Source: Rhodococcus sp. X156 (GTDB taxonomy: Bacteria; Actinomycetota; Actinomycetes; Mycobacteriales; Mycobacteriaceae). From it: 64,000 nucleotides of DNA. The stretch covers positions 1,769,001 through 1,833,000 of the forward strand of contig NZ_CP034766.1 of assembly GCF_004006015.1 (NCBI RefSeq), in the 5' to 3' direction. Below, piece after piece: positions 1-12,245 of this stretch. Under the pieces are notes generated by a model. The model was not told the DNA's origin and searched no databases. It saw only the letters and a list, made by a program, of their open reading frames with translations. Within the stretch, counting starts at the first letter, position 1, and each line of letters starts with the position of its first letter. A program made the position numbers and the translations under genes.

Positions 1-1
1 G

Positions 2-91
2 CGCGACCCGGACGCAGGGTTCGACCACGCGCTGGCGCACGCAGAAGACGTCGCTGCGCTGGGTCCTGCCCAGGCGGGTGAGGCTGGGTGA
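2..91 (+). CDS. C-terminal end of an unidentified protein (truncated by window start)
   Basis: Frame 2 stays open from the first base to a TGA at 89-91 and reads as an acidic, alanine-rich tail (RDPDAGFDHALAHAEDVAAL, then a short Gly/Ala end). Composition suits a real protein end, whereas the other two plus frames are arginine/proline-rich shadow. It converges on nadE, leaving 88 bp between the stops. Too short to name a family. Confidence 0.4.
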   Translation, partial: RDPDAGFDHALAHAEDVAALGPAQAGEAG

Positions 92-179
92 ACCTGCAGG
101 ACCTGGCGCGGCTGCGCCGAGTGACGCCAGCGGCGCACCGTGGCCGAGATGATGGCCAAGGGCACCTACGCGGCCCAGC

Positions 180-2096
180 TCAGGCGGGCGCCAGGGCGAC
201 GGCGTCATCCTCGGTGGTCGGGGTGGTCCGCGACCTCTCCGGTGCCCGATCGTGGCTGGGCGTCGCGCGCCAGGCCGAGGCGATCGGCATCCGCCGGTCG
301 CGGCCGAACGCCAACCGGGTCAGCTTGATGCGCGGGCCGGCCTGGCGACGCTTCCACTCGCTGGTCTCGATCAGCCGCAGCACCCGCCGCACCAGCGCGT
401 CGGCCGCACCGGCGTCCATGCCGCCCTCGACCAGCAGCTGCACGCACTCATCGGGGGTGGCGTGCTCCTCCAGGAAGGCGGCGAGCACCGGGTCCAGCAC
501 CTCGTACGGCGGCAGGCTGTCGGAGTCCAGCTGCCCCTCGGCGAGCTCCGCCGACGGTGGCTTGGTCAGGGTGGAGGCCGGGATCGGCGGGGTCTGGCCC
601 AGGCTGGTCGCGTGGGCGTTGCGCCAGCGGGCCAGGGCGTACACCCCGGGCATCACCGTGCCGTCGGAGTAGGTGACGGTGGACTTCCAGGCGTCCCCGA
701 CGGGGTTCGGGGCCGTGCCCAGGGCGTCCCCACCGACGGTCATGTAGCCCACCGCCGACTCGGACTTGTTGCCGGTGGTCAGCAGCAGCAGGTCGTGGGT
801 GTTGGCCAGCGCCATCAGCGTGACCGCCCGCATCCGGGCCTGCAGGTTCTCCTGCGCGACGGCGAAGCCTGCCGGGCGCTGCCCGTCAGGGGCCTGCAGC
901 AGCGCGTCCAGGGTGTCCAGGCGCTCGCCGACCGCGCCGCCGATCGGCACGACGTCGAAGCGCATCCCGAGGTTGTCCGCCAGCGCCTGGGCGTCGTCGA
1001 CGCTGCCTCGTGAGGAGTACGGGCCGGGCAGGCCCACGCCCCACACGTTGTCCGGGCCGAGGGCGTCACAGGCGATGGTCGCGACCAGGGCGGAGTCGAT
1101 GCCGCCGGACAGGCCCAGCACCGCGCGGGTGAAGCGGGTCTTGGCGAAGTACTCGCGCAGCCCGAGGACAGCGGCGGAGTACACCGCCTCCTCCCCCGTC
1201 AGCCCCGGGGCGCAGCCCGGCGCCGGCAGCGGTGGACGGGCCCCGGGCTGGGCCGGCACCGCCGCGGCGGGAGTGACGTGCAGCGGGCGGGGTTCTCCCA
1301 CGGGCACGTCGAGGATGAGCAGGTCCGGGGTGAACGCGGCAGCGCGGGCGAGCAGGGCGCCGTCCGGGCCGGCGACCAGGCTGGCACCGTCGAAGACGAT
1401 CTCGTCCTGGGCGCCGACGGTGTTGACGTAGGCGACCGCGCAGCCGGTGCGGGCCGCGGCGTCGCAGACCAGCTGCTCGCGCAGCGCGGCCTTGCCCACG
1501 TGGAACGGGCTGGCGTTGAGCACCACGATCGCCTGGGCGCCGTCGGCGGCGGCAGCGTCGACGAGGGCGTCGTCCCATAGGTCCTCGCAGATCAGCACGG
1601 TCACCTGTACGCCGGCGACGGTGATCAGGGTGGTCTGCTGCGGGCCGGGGGCGACGTGGCGGGCGTCGTCGAAGATCGCGTACGTCGGCAGGCGGCGCTT
1701 GGCCACGGCGGCCAGCACCGCGCCACCGTGCACGGCCACGGCGACGTTGCGGATCGGGCGGGCCAGGGCGTCCAGACGTCCGGGCGTCGCGGCGGCCTCC
1801 CCGGCGGCGGGCAGGTCGGCGGTGTGCATCGGCGCGCCCAGCAGCGTCAGGCACGACCCGGACGTGGTGGCGAGCTGGTTGACGGTGGCGGCGGTGGCGG
1901 TGAGCAGGTCCGGCATGGTCAGCAGGTCCTCCAGCGGGTAGCCGCTCAGGTGCATCTCCGGGGTCAGGCACAGGTCGGCGCCGGCGCGCTCGGCGGCGGC
2001 CATCGCCGCGCTGGCGGTGGCGGCGTTGGCGGCCAGCGCACCGACCTGCACCGGCAGCTGGGCCAGCGCGATCCGCAGGGTCGTCGGGGTGCTCAT
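180..2096 (-). CDS. nadE: Glutamine-dependent NAD+ synthetase
   Basis: Makes NAD+ from nicotinate adenine dinucleotide, ATP and glutamine, the last step of NAD synthesis. 638 aa. The N-terminal nitrilase-type glutaminase has its triad: E47 (LTPEMHLSGYP), K133 (AVAKRRLP) and C170 (LICEDLWD). The C-terminal synthetase has the PP-loop LGLSGGIDSALVA and GNKSESAVGYMT. The loop after that motif is unusual: in place of the usual short GDMAGG...VPKT segment it reads GDALGTAPNPVGDAWKST and continues to MPGVYALARWRN, about a dozen residues longer. The ATG at 2096 overlaps the upstream NUDIX stop as ATGA, so translation is probably coupled. Last gene of the pncB-pncA-nrtR-nadE unit. The family is certain; the effect of the loop is unknown. 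Confidence 0.95.
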   Translation of the reverse strand: MSTPTTLRIALAQLPVQVGALAANAATASAAMAAAERAGADLCLTPEMHLSGYPLEDLLTMPDLLTATAATVNQLATTSGSCLTLLGAPMHTADLPAAGEAAATPGRLDALARPIRNVAVAVHGGAVLAAVAKRRLPTYAIFDDARHVAPGPQQTTLITVAGVQVTVLICEDLWDDALVDAAAADGAQAIVVLNASPFHVGKAALREQLVCDAAARTGCAVAYVNTVGAQDEIVFDGASLVAGPDGALLARAAAFTPDLLILDVPVGEPRPLHVTPAAAVPAQPGARPPLPAPGCAPGLTGEEAVYSAAVLGLREYFAKTRFTRAVLGLSGGIDSALVATIACDALGPDNVWGVGLPGPYSSRGSVDDAQALADNLGMRFDVVPIGGAVGERLDTLDALLQAPDGQRPAGFAVAQENLQARMRAVTLMALANTHDLLLLTTGNKSESAVGYMTVGGDALGTAPNPVGDAWKSTVTYSDGTVMPGVYALARWRNAHATSLGQTPPIPASTLTKPPSAELAEGQLDSDSLPPYEVLDPVLAAFLEEHATPDECVQLLVEGGMDAGAADALVRRVLRLIETSEWKRRQAGPRIKLTRLAFGRDRRMPIASAWRATPSHDRAPERSRTTPTTEDDAVALAPA

Positions 2097-2881
2097 CGGG
2101 TCTGCTCCTGCTCGGTGGGGGGACGGTTGTGGGTGCGCATCAGCGGGGGCATCAGCGCGGTGGCGGTCCCGGCGGAGTACAGGGCGGCGGGGCGGCCCGC
2201 GGTGGTGCGCTTCGGGGCGTCGACAGGGGTGAGGAAGCCGTCGATGCTCAGCACCTTGCGGCGGAAGTTCGCCGGGTGCAGGGGGTAGCCCCACACGGTC
2301 TCGTAGACCTTGCGCAGCTGGGCGATGGTGAACGTGGGCTCGCAGAACGCCGTCGCGATGGTGGTGTACTCCAGCTTGGCCGCCGCCCGCTCGACGGCGT
2401 CGGTGAGGATCTGGTCGTGGTCGAAGGCCAGGTGCACCCCGGTCTCGGCCAGCGCCCGCAGCGGCACGAAGCGGGCGGTGGTGGCGTCGGTGCCGGCGAC
2501 GGGGTCGGCGGCGTTGGGCACCAGGGCCAGGTAGGCCAGCGACAGCACCCGGGTGCGCGGGTCGCGCCCCGGCGCGGTGTAGGTGCGCAGCTGCTCCAGG
2601 TGGGCGTAGGTGCCGGTCTCCTCGGCCAGCTCGCGGGCGGCGGCGGTGTCGGCGTCCTCGTCGGGCTCCAGGAAGCCACCGGGCAGGGCGAGGTGGCCCT
2701 TGAACGGGTGGTCGCCGCGGGTGATGAGCAGCGCACACAGCTCGTCGTTGCGGATGGTCAGCACGACGACGTCCACCGTCACCGACGGGCGGTCGTAGGC
2801 GGAGGGGTCGTAGCGAGCGAGGAAGGCCTCCTCGGTGTCGGTCTCCCCCACCGGGCGGGCGGGCCGCTTCGGGGTGCTCAT
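2093..2881 (-). CDS. NrtR-like NUDIX protein (NAD metabolism regulator or NUDIX hydrolase)
   Basis: 262 aa. A NUDIX domain (residues ~30-165) carries an intact box at 69-91 (GGFLEPDEDADTAAARELAE followed by ETGT; G-x5-E and REL-x-EE present). A C-terminal winged-helix-like domain follows (FTIAQLRKVYETVWGYPL...NFRRKVL), the architecture of NrtR, which binds ADP-ribose and represses NAD salvage genes. Its place between pncA and nadE supports that role. Many NrtR proteins have a degraded NUDIX box. Here the catalytic Glu residues are all present, so ADP-ribose hydrolysis is also possible. Start and stop overlap both neighbours by 4 bp (ATGA). Confidence 0.85.
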   Translation of the reverse strand: MSTPKRPARPVGETDTEEAFLARYDPSAYDRPSVTVDVVVLTIRNDELCALLITRGDHPFKGHLALPGGFLEPDEDADTAAARELAEETGTYAHLEQLRTYTAPGRDPRTRVLSLAYLALVPNAADPVAGTDATTARFVPLRALAETGVHLAFDHDQILTDAVERAAAKLEYTTIATAFCEPTFTIAQLRKVYETVWGYPLHPANFRRKVLSIDGFLTPVDAPKRTTAGRPAALYSAGTATALMPPLMRTHNRPPTEQEQTR

Positions 2882-3507
2882 GCCGGCACCGGAAACGCGG
2901 CGGTGCTGGGCAGGTAGGTGGCGCCGGCGCCCAGCATCGTGTGGCGGGCGGCGTGACCCATCTCGAAGGTCACCGGCACCGTCAGGTCCGACAGCACGCG
3001 CACCCGGAAGCCGTGGCGCAGCGCGGCCAGCACCGTCGCGAACACGCAGTGGCTCTCGGCGATGCCGAAGACGTCCACGTCGGTGACGCCGGCGGCGCGC
3101 AACACGTCCACCGCTGCGGTGCCGTCGGTGGTCGCCCCGTCGAACAGCGAGTAGGCGGCCTCGTGCTGGCCCTTGAGGATGCGCACGTCGATGCGGGCGT
3201 TCGCCAGCGCCGGGTGCAGCTCGGCGTTGGGAGTGCCGGCCACGCCGTGCGGCGGCCAGGAGTCGACGAAGTCCGGGGTCGCCGAGAAGTGGTCGCCCGG
3301 GTCGACGTGGTAGTCCTGGCTGGTCATCACCAGGTCGTAGTCACCGTCGTGGGCGGCGAGAAACGCCGCGCCGCGGGTGCAGACGTCGTTGCCGCCGGCG
3401 ACGGGCAGCTCACCGTCCTCGCAGAAGGTCGGCTGGCAGTCCACGACCAGGCAGGCCCGCACGACCGTGGTGGCCTCGCTGGGGGTGTCGGTGGTGTCGG
3501 TGGTCAT
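2878..3507 (-). CDS. pncA: Nicotinamidase (isochorismatase fold)
   Basis: Deamidates nicotinamide to nicotinate. 209 aa. Catalytic triad D23 (VVDCQPTFC), K112 (ILKGQ) and C154 (GIAESHCV); metal ligands D65, H67 and H73 in QDYHVDPGDHF. I chose the ATG at 3507 because AAAGGA lies 7-8 nt upstream. An in-frame GTG at 3558 overlaps the pncB stop (GTGA) and would add a low-complexity Thr/Pro stretch, so it cannot be excluded. Between pncB and the NUDIX regulator. Its product nicotinate could feed PncB or, speculatively, the nicotinate catabolic island 31 kb away. Confidence 0.93.
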   Translation of the reverse strand: MTTDTTDTPSEATTVVRACLVVDCQPTFCEDGELPVAGGNDVCTRGAAFLAAHDGDYDLVMTSQDYHVDPGDHFSATPDFVDSWPPHGVAGTPNAELHPALANARIDVRILKGQHEAAYSLFDGATTDGTAAVDVLRAAGVTDVDVFGIAESHCVFATVLAALRHGFRVRVLSDLTVPVTFEMGHAARHTMLGAGATYLPSTAAFPVPA

Positions 3508-3554
3508 GACGGTGTCCTTTCCGGTGGTCGTGGTGCTCGGGGGCGGGGCGGTGA

Positions 3555-4925
3555 TCACTGCTCGCCGCCGATCAGTCGGGGCGCGCCGGGAGCCAGGTCC
3601 AGGTCGTCGGTGGTGAGCTCGGCCATCGCCCCGCGGTGGTGGGCGCGGATGTCGTCGATGCTGGGGTTGTGCACCCGGACCCCGTCGCGCACGACGGGGA
3701 CCTGCAGGGCGCGACCGGTCGGCACCGCGGCGGTGACGTCGCTGATCAGGTAGCGGGTGGTGACGTGCTCAGCCACGGCGACGCCGTCGTCGTCGAGGAT
3801 GCGGCGGGCCCGCTTGCGGCCGCCGACGCTGGCCTTGCTGCTGCTGCGCTTGGCCACCGGGCGCAGCGCCGTGTCCAGGCCCGGCTCGTCGGCGATCGCG
3901 ACCAGCTTGAACACCATCTCCGCCGTCGGTGCACCCGAGCCGGTGACCAGGCGGGTGCCGACGCCGTAGCCGTCGACCGGGACCTCGGCCAGCTCGGCGA
4001 TGGTGTGCTCGTCCAGGTCGGAGCTGACCACGATGCGGGTGTTCACCGCACCGAGGGCGTCCAGCAGCTCTCGGGCTGCGGGCACCTCCACCCGCGGGTC
4101 CCCGGAGTCCAGGCGCACCCCGCCGAGGTCGGTGCCGGCGACCTCCACAGCGGTGCGTATGCCGGTGGGGATGTCGTAGGTGTCCACCAGCAGCGTGGTG
4201 GCAGTGCCCAGGGCGGCGACCTGGCTGGCGAACGCCGCCCGCTCGTCGCGGTGGGCCAGGGTGAAGGCGTGCGCGGCCGTGCCGGTGGTGGGCACGCCGT
4301 AGACGTCGCCGGCCTGCAGGTTGGAGGTGGCGGTGAAGCCGGTGAGGTAGGCGGCGCGGGCGGCGGCGACCGCGGCCTGCTCCCCGGTGCGGCGCGAGCC
4401 CATCTCGATCAGGGTGCGTCCACCGGCGGCGTGCACCATGCGGGCAGCGGCGGAGGCGATCGCGCTGTCGTGGTTGAGGATCGACAGGGCCAGGGTCTCC
4501 AGCAGCACGCACTCGCCGAAGGTGCCCTCGATGGTCAGCACCGGCGAGTGAGGGAAGTACACCTCGCCCTCCTGGTAGGCGTCGATGTTGCCGCTGAAGC
4601 GGTAGGCGCGCAGGTAGTCCGCAGTGGCGTCGTCGACCACGCCCCGCGCCGCCAGCTTGTCCACCTGGGCGTCGGTGAAGCGGAAGTGCGCCAGGGCGTC
4701 GAGGAAGCGGCCCAGTCCCGCGACGACGCCGTAGCGGCGCCCGGTGGGCAGCCGGCGGGCGAAGAGCTCGAAGACCGCGCGGTGCTCGGCGACGCCGTCG
4801 GCGATGGCGGCCTGCAGCATCGTCAGCTCGTACTGGTCGGTCAGCAGTGCGGTGGACGGGGCCTGGGTGACCTCGGCCTGGGCGACAGGGGCCTGCTCGG
4901 TGGCGGTCAGCGTGCCTGTGTTCAT
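3555..4925 (-). CDS. pncB: Nicotinate phosphoribosyltransferase
   Basis: Converts nicotinate, PRPP and ATP to nicotinate mononucleotide (Preiss-Handler entry step). 456 aa, normal length. Family signatures: LLTDQYELTMLQA near the N terminus, the phosphoribosyl-binding region IEMGSRRTGEQAAVAAARAA, TATSNLQAGDVYGVP, RLDSGD and VSSDLDEHTI. ATG at 4925 preceded by GAAGGAG. First gene of the four-gene NAD salvage operon; the 55 bp upstream hold palindromes suited to regulator binding. Confidence 0.95.
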   Translation of the reverse strand: MNTGTLTATEQAPVAQAEVTQAPSTALLTDQYELTMLQAAIADGVAEHRAVFELFARRLPTGRRYGVVAGLGRFLDALAHFRFTDAQVDKLAARGVVDDATADYLRAYRFSGNIDAYQEGEVYFPHSPVLTIEGTFGECVLLETLALSILNHDSAIASAAARMVHAAGGRTLIEMGSRRTGEQAAVAAARAAYLTGFTATSNLQAGDVYGVPTTGTAAHAFTLAHRDERAAFASQVAALGTATTLLVDTYDIPTGIRTAVEVAGTDLGGVRLDSGDPRVEVPAARELLDALGAVNTRIVVSSDLDEHTIAELAEVPVDGYGVGTRLVTGSGAPTAEMVFKLVAIADEPGLDTALRPVAKRSSSKASVGGRKRARRILDDDGVAVAEHVTTRYLISDVTAAVPTGRALQVPVVRDGVRVHNPSIDDIRAHHRGAMAELTTDDLDLAPGAPRLIGGEQ

Positions 4926-4941
4926 GTCCCACTCCTTCGTC

Positions 4942-4980
4942 TCACGGTGATTCCCACTTTAATCTCATAGTGAGTCAAAG
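4942..4980 (-). promoter_or_regulatory. Putative operator region of the NAD salvage operon
   Basis: Upstream of pncB. Two short perfect palindromes: TCACGGTGA (4942-4950) and CTCA-TAG-TGAG (4964-4974). A -35-like TTGACT on the minus strand (4978-4973) overlaps the second; no convincing -10 was found. An NrtR-type repressor encoded in the operon is the natural candidate ligand. Site assignment is inference. Confidence 0.4.
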
Positions 4981-5161
4981 GGGAAGGGGGAACCTCTGCG
5001 GCCGGGCGGCCGGCCGTCGGCCCGCGCGCCGGCTGGCCCCGCGCTCCACCCGCTCGACCTGCGTCGCGACACGGCCTGAATCCGCAGGTCAGGGCACTGG
5101 TGGCGGCGAGCACCCTCCGTCCTGGCCGTGGCGGGCAAGGCTTCTCGCCTCGCGGATGGAA

Positions 5162-5175
5162 GTGATGCACATCAC
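5162..5175. promoter_or_regulatory. CRP/FNR-type palindrome upstream of the antiporter gene
   Basis: GTGATGCACATCAC is a perfect 6-bp-arm palindrome that fits GTGA-N6-TCAC, the half-site pattern of CRP/GlxR/FNR-family regulators. It lies about 100 bp before the antiporter start. The rest of 4981-5277 is GC-rich and shows no ORF with coding character. A weak TACAAC (5237-5242) could be a -10. Confidence 0.35.
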
Positions 5176-5277
5176 GACGTGGGCGTCGGCCGGACAAGGG
5201 CAGGGAGGCCGGATCAGCCGCCCTCCGGCGCGCGAGTACAACTGAGCGGACACGATCGCACGCGCTTCAGGAGTGGT

Positions 5278-6717
5278 ATGGCATCGACGGAGACGACGGT
5301 CGCGCGCACCCCCACGCTGTCGATGCTGACGCTGACGGCACTGGTCGTCGGGTCCATGGTCGGGGCGGGGGTGTTCTCCCTGCCCGGTCGCTTCGCCTCC
5401 GAGACGGGGGTGGCCGGTGCGTTGATCGTGTGGGGCATCGCCGGCTCCGGGACGCTCATGCTCGCGCTGGTCTTCCAGAACCTGGCGATGCGCAAGCCGG
5501 AGCTCGATGCCGGGGTGTACGCCTACGCGAAGGCCGGCTTCGGCGAGTACCTGGGCTTCTTCTCCGCGTTCGGCTACTGGGCCAGTGCGTGCGTGGGCAA
5601 CGTGACCTACTGGGTGCTCATGACGTCCACCGCGGGGGCGGTCTTCCCGGGCCTCGGGTCCGGCGACACGCCCCTGGCGGTGGCGGTCAGCTCCGCCGGC
5701 GTGTGGGTGTTCTACCTGCTGGTGCGGCGCGGTGTCCGGGAGGCTGCGGCCATCAACCGCGCGGTGACCGTGGCCAAGCTGGTCCCGATCGTGGTCTTCG
5801 TCCTGCTGGCCCTGTTCGTGCTGGACCCCCAGGTGTTCGTCGACAACTGGTCCGGGTCGGGCGGGCTGGGCACGCTCCCGGAGCAGGTCCGCGCCACCAT
5901 GCTGGTCACGGTGTTCGTCTTCCTCGGGGTGGAGGGGGCCAGCGTCTACTCCCGCCACGCCCGCCGCCGCAAGGACGTCGGACGCGCCACCGTGCTGGGG
6001 TTCCTGGTGGTGCTGTCGATCTTCGCCTCGGTCACCATCGTCTCCTACGGGGTCCTGCCCGCCGCGGAGATCGCCGCCCTGCGGCAGCCGACGATGGCGG
6101 GCATCCTCGAGGAGGCGACCGGCGAGTGGGGCGCCGTGTTCATCAGCGTGGGCCTGCTCGTCGCCGTCCTGGGCGCCTACCTCGCCTGGACGCTGATGGC
6201 GGCGGAGGTCCTCTACGTGGCCGCGGCCGACCACGACATGCCCCGCTTCCTGGGGCGGGCGAACACCGCGGGCGTGCCCGGTCCGGCACTGCTGATGTCC
6301 ACCCTCCTCGCCCAGGTGGTGCTGCTCCTCACGATGTTCTCCGAGGACGCCTTCACCTTCGCCCTCAACCTCACCAGCGCCCTGGTCCTCGTCCCGCTCC
6401 TGCTCGCGGCCGCCTACGCGCTCAAGCTCGCCGTCACCCGGGAGACCTACACGGAGCGACCCCAGGGTCACGCCCGCGAGTACGCCGTGTCGGCGCTCGC
6501 CACGCTGTACGTCACGTTCCTGCTCTCGGCGGCCGGCGTGGACCTCCTGCTGCTCTCCTTCATCGTCTACGCGTGCTCCACGCTGCTGTTCGTGATGGTG
6601 CGCCGCGAACAGGGCCGCAGGGTGTTCGCGCCCCGCGAGCTGGTCATCTTCGGCATCTCGCTGCTCGGTGCCGCCGCCGGCGTCGCGGGACTGGTGATGG
6701 GCTGGATCGACCTCTGA
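5278..6717 (+). CDS. APC-family basic amino acid antiporter (ArcD-like arginine/ornithine type)
   Basis: 479 aa, about 12 hydrophobic segments. The first helix region carries the APC signature LTALVVGSMVGAGVFSLPGR, followed by FQNLAMRKPELDAGVYAYAKAGFGEYLGF, typical of the basic amino acid/polyamine antiporter branch (ArcD, LysI). I chose the ATG at 5278 because CAGGAG lies 5-6 nt upstream; an upstream in-frame ATG at 5128 would add a charged non-membrane tail. No arginine deiminase genes are next to it, so substrate is inferred from family. A CRP/FNR-like box lies upstream. Confidence 0.8.
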   Translation: MASTETTVARTPTLSMLTLTALVVGSMVGAGVFSLPGRFASETGVAGALIVWGIAGSGTLMLALVFQNLAMRKPELDAGVYAYAKAGFGEYLGFFSAFGYWASACVGNVTYWVLMTSTAGAVFPGLGSGDTPLAVAVSSAGVWVFYLLVRRGVREAAAINRAVTVAKLVPIVVFVLLALFVLDPQVFVDNWSGSGGLGTLPEQVRATMLVTVFVFLGVEGASVYSRHARRRKDVGRATVLGFLVVLSIFASVTIVSYGVLPAAEIAALRQPTMAGILEEATGEWGAVFISVGLLVAVLGAYLAWTLMAAEVLYVAAADHDMPRFLGRANTAGVPGPALLMSTLLAQVVLLLTMFSEDAFTFALNLTSALVLVPLLLAAAYALKLAVTRETYTERPQGHAREYAVSALATLYVTFLLSAAGVDLLLLSFIVYACSTLLFVMVRREQGRRVFAPRELVIFGISLLGAAAGVAGLVMGWIDL

Positions 6718-6727
6718 CGCACCCCAC

Positions 6728-6745
6728 AGCGGTGCTGCCACCGCT
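6728..6745. terminator. Inverted repeat between antiporter and drrC-like gene
   Basis: AGCGGTG-CTGC-CACCGCT, perfect 7-bp arms with a 4-nt loop, 10 nt after the antiporter stop. It could end that transcript or act as an operator. Directly after it, TAGCGT (6745-6750) sits 6 nt before the next ATG, which has no clear Shine-Dalgarno; this is the layout of a leaderless actinobacterial start. Confidence 0.4.
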
Positions 6746-6756
6746 AGCGTGACGCC

Positions 6757-9132
<2,376 letters not shown>

Positions 9133-9226
9133 CCGAGGCTCGCCGGGGCGCCGACCGATGAGTTGCTCCTGCCCCAGGCGTCTCAGGGAGGACGGAGCAC
9201 CACCGCCCCCTTCCTGAGGAGCCCGG

Positions 9227-10233
<1,007 letters not shown>

Positions 10234-10237
<4 letters not shown>

Positions 10238-11100
10238 CCATCCAGGCGGGCACCACCGCACACGGAGATCCCGCGCAGGACCCAGCGCAGCAGCCGCAGA
10301 GGTCCACCATCGTCGCGGCGCTGGCCAGCAGCGAGCGGCCCACTCCCCCCGGGCCGCTGGCCACCTCGCTCACCTTCGGCTGGCGGGCGCTGCTCAAGAT
10401 CAAGCACATCCCCGAGCAGCTCTTCGACGTGACCGCGTTCCCCATCATGTTCACGCTGCTGTTCACGTTCCTCTTCGGTGGCGCGCTGGCCGGCAGCACC
10501 GAGGACTACATCCAGTTCCTGCTGCCCGGCATCCTGGTGCAGGGCGTCATCATGATCACGATGTACACCGGCAGCACCCTGCGCACCGACATCGACCGGG
10601 GGGTCTTCGACCGTTTCCGGTCGCTGCCCATCTGGCGGCCCTCGGCACTGGTCGGGATGCTGCTGGGGGACGCGGTGCGCTTCACCATCTCCTGCGTGGT
10701 CACCATCACGCTGGGTCTCATCCTCGGGTGGCGCCCGGACAGCGCCGTCGGCGTGGTGCTCGGCGTGCTGCTGATCCTGGTGTTCGCCTTCGGCCTCAGC
10801 TGGGTCTGGACGTTCCTGGGCCTGCTGCTGCGCACGCCGGGGGCGGTGATGGGCGTGAGCATGTTCGTCATCACTCCGCTCACCTTCGGCAGCAACATCT
10901 TCGTCGACCCTGCCACCATGCCGGGCTGGCTGCAGGCCTTTGTGGACGTCAACCCGGTGACGCACCTGGTCACCGCCGTGCGCGCGCTGATGGGCGGCAC
11001 GCCGGTGGGCTCCAGCGTGTTCTGGACGCTGTTCGCGGCTGCGGTGTGGACGGCGTTCTTCGGCTCGCTGACCATGTGGCGCTACCGCGACGCCAGCTAG
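10234..11100 (+). CDS. DrrB-like ABC-2 drug-exporter permease
   Basis: 288 aa. A ~50-residue cytoplasmic N-terminus, then about six membrane segments starting at [20 protein letters not shown]-2 hallmarks: [57 protein letters not shown]. Partner of the preceding ATPase. The trio probably gives resistance to an aromatic or intercalating compound; the substrate cannot be read from sequence. Confidence 0.9.
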
Positions 11101-11117
11101 CGCCGTCGAGACTGGGC

Positions 11118-12245
11118 TCAGAGGCGCTCGAGCACCAGGCAGGTGGTCGCCGCGGAGGCACAGATCGCCACCAGCGCGGTCTGCTGGTTGGTGCGCTCCA
11201 GCTCCTCCAGCGCCGTGGCGATCACCCGCACGCCGGTGGCGCCCGCGGGGTGGCCCAGCGCGATGGCACCGCCGTTGACGTTGAGCTGCTCGGCGTCCAG
11301 CCCGTGCGCCCGGGCGAAGGACATCGGCACCGAGGCGAAGGCCTCGTTCACCTCGAACACGTCGATGTCGCCGATGGACATGCCGAGGCGGCCCAGGACC
11401 GTGCGGGAGGCGGCGATGGGCCCGTCGAGCATCAGCTCGGTGTCGCCGCCCACCACGCACTGGCCAAGGATCCGCGCCCGCGGGGTGACGCCCAGCGCGC
11501 TCGCCCGCTCGCGGGACATCAGCAGGGCGGCACTGGCACCGTCGGAGACCTGCGAGGACGTGCCCGCGGTGTGCATCCCGCCGTCCTTCACCGGCCGCAG
11601 CCGCCCGAGCAGCTCCATGCTGGTCTCCCGCAGCCCCTGGTCCCGGCTGACCGTCTCCCCGTCCGGCCGCGTCACCGGGATGATCTGCCGGGCAAAGCGA
11701 TCAGCGTCCCACGCGGCCCGGCCGCGCTCCTGGGAGCGGAGACCGAAGGCGTCCAGGTCCTCGCGGGTGAAGCCGTTCTTGGCCGCGATGCGGTCGGCGG
11801 CGGTGTACTGGTCGGGCGTGACCAGCGACCAGCTCTCCGGCCGGGGGGTGCCCAGGCCCTTGCCGGACTTGGCGGTGAGCGGCACTCGCGACATCAGCTC
11901 GACGCCGCAGGAGACGCCGACCTCCACCGCGCCCACCGCGATCTGACCGGCCATCAGCTGCACGGCCTGCTGGGCGGTGCCGCACTGGGCGTCGATGGTG
12001 GTGCAGCCGGCGCCGTGCGGCAGCCCGGCGTGCATCCACGAGGTGCGGGTGACGTTGCCGAACTGCTCGCCGATCGGCGTGACGCACCCACCGATCACCT
12101 GGTCGACCGTCTCCGGGTCCACCCCGGTGCGCTCCAGGACGCCGCGCTGGGCCAGGCCGAGCAGCTCGGCGGCGTGCATCGACGACAGCCAGCCCTCTCG
12201 CCGCCCGAACGGTGTGCGGGCGAGGTCGACGATCACGGGTTCCAT
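11118..12245 (-). CDS. Thiolase-family protein with altered C-terminal catalytic motif
   Basis: 375 aa. Acetyl/3-ketoacyl-CoA thiolase fold: nucleophile Cys in TTIDAQCGTAQQAV, His loop GGAIALGHPAGATG, and FEVNEAFASVP. The final motif, normally C-x-G-G-G-x-G, reads ICASAATTCLVLERL: the Cys is kept but the glycine-rich oxyanion segment is lost. Similar to steroid/lipid 3-ketoacyl-CoA thiolases; activity may be changed. ATG at 12245 sits in TGATG with the upstream SDR stop and has GAAGGAG at good spacing; a GTG at 12248 is an alternative start. Confidence 0.8.
   Translation of the reverse strand: MEPVIVDLARTPFGRREGWLSSMHAAELLGLAQRGVLERTGVDPETVDQVIGGCVTPIGEQFGNVTRTSWMHAGLPHGAGCTTIDAQCGTAQQAVQLMAGQIAVGAVEVGVSCGVELMSRVPLTAKSGKGLGTPRPESWSLVTPDQYTAADRIAAKNGFTREDLDAFGLRSQERGRAAWDADRFARQIIPVTRPDGETVSRDQGLRETSMELLGRLRPVKDGGMHTAGTSSQVSDGASAALLMSRERASALGVTPRARILGQCVVGGDTELMLDGPIAASRTVLGRLGMSIGDIDVFEVNEAFASVPMSFARAHGLDAEQLNVNGGAIALGHPAGATGVRVIATALEELERTNQQTALVAICASAATTCLVLERL

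Noticed and set aside
3508-3558. Upstream GTG start for pncA
   Set aside because: It overlaps the pncB stop nicely but adds a low-complexity Thr/Pro segment, while the ATG at 3507 has a good AAAGGA. Kept only as an alternative.
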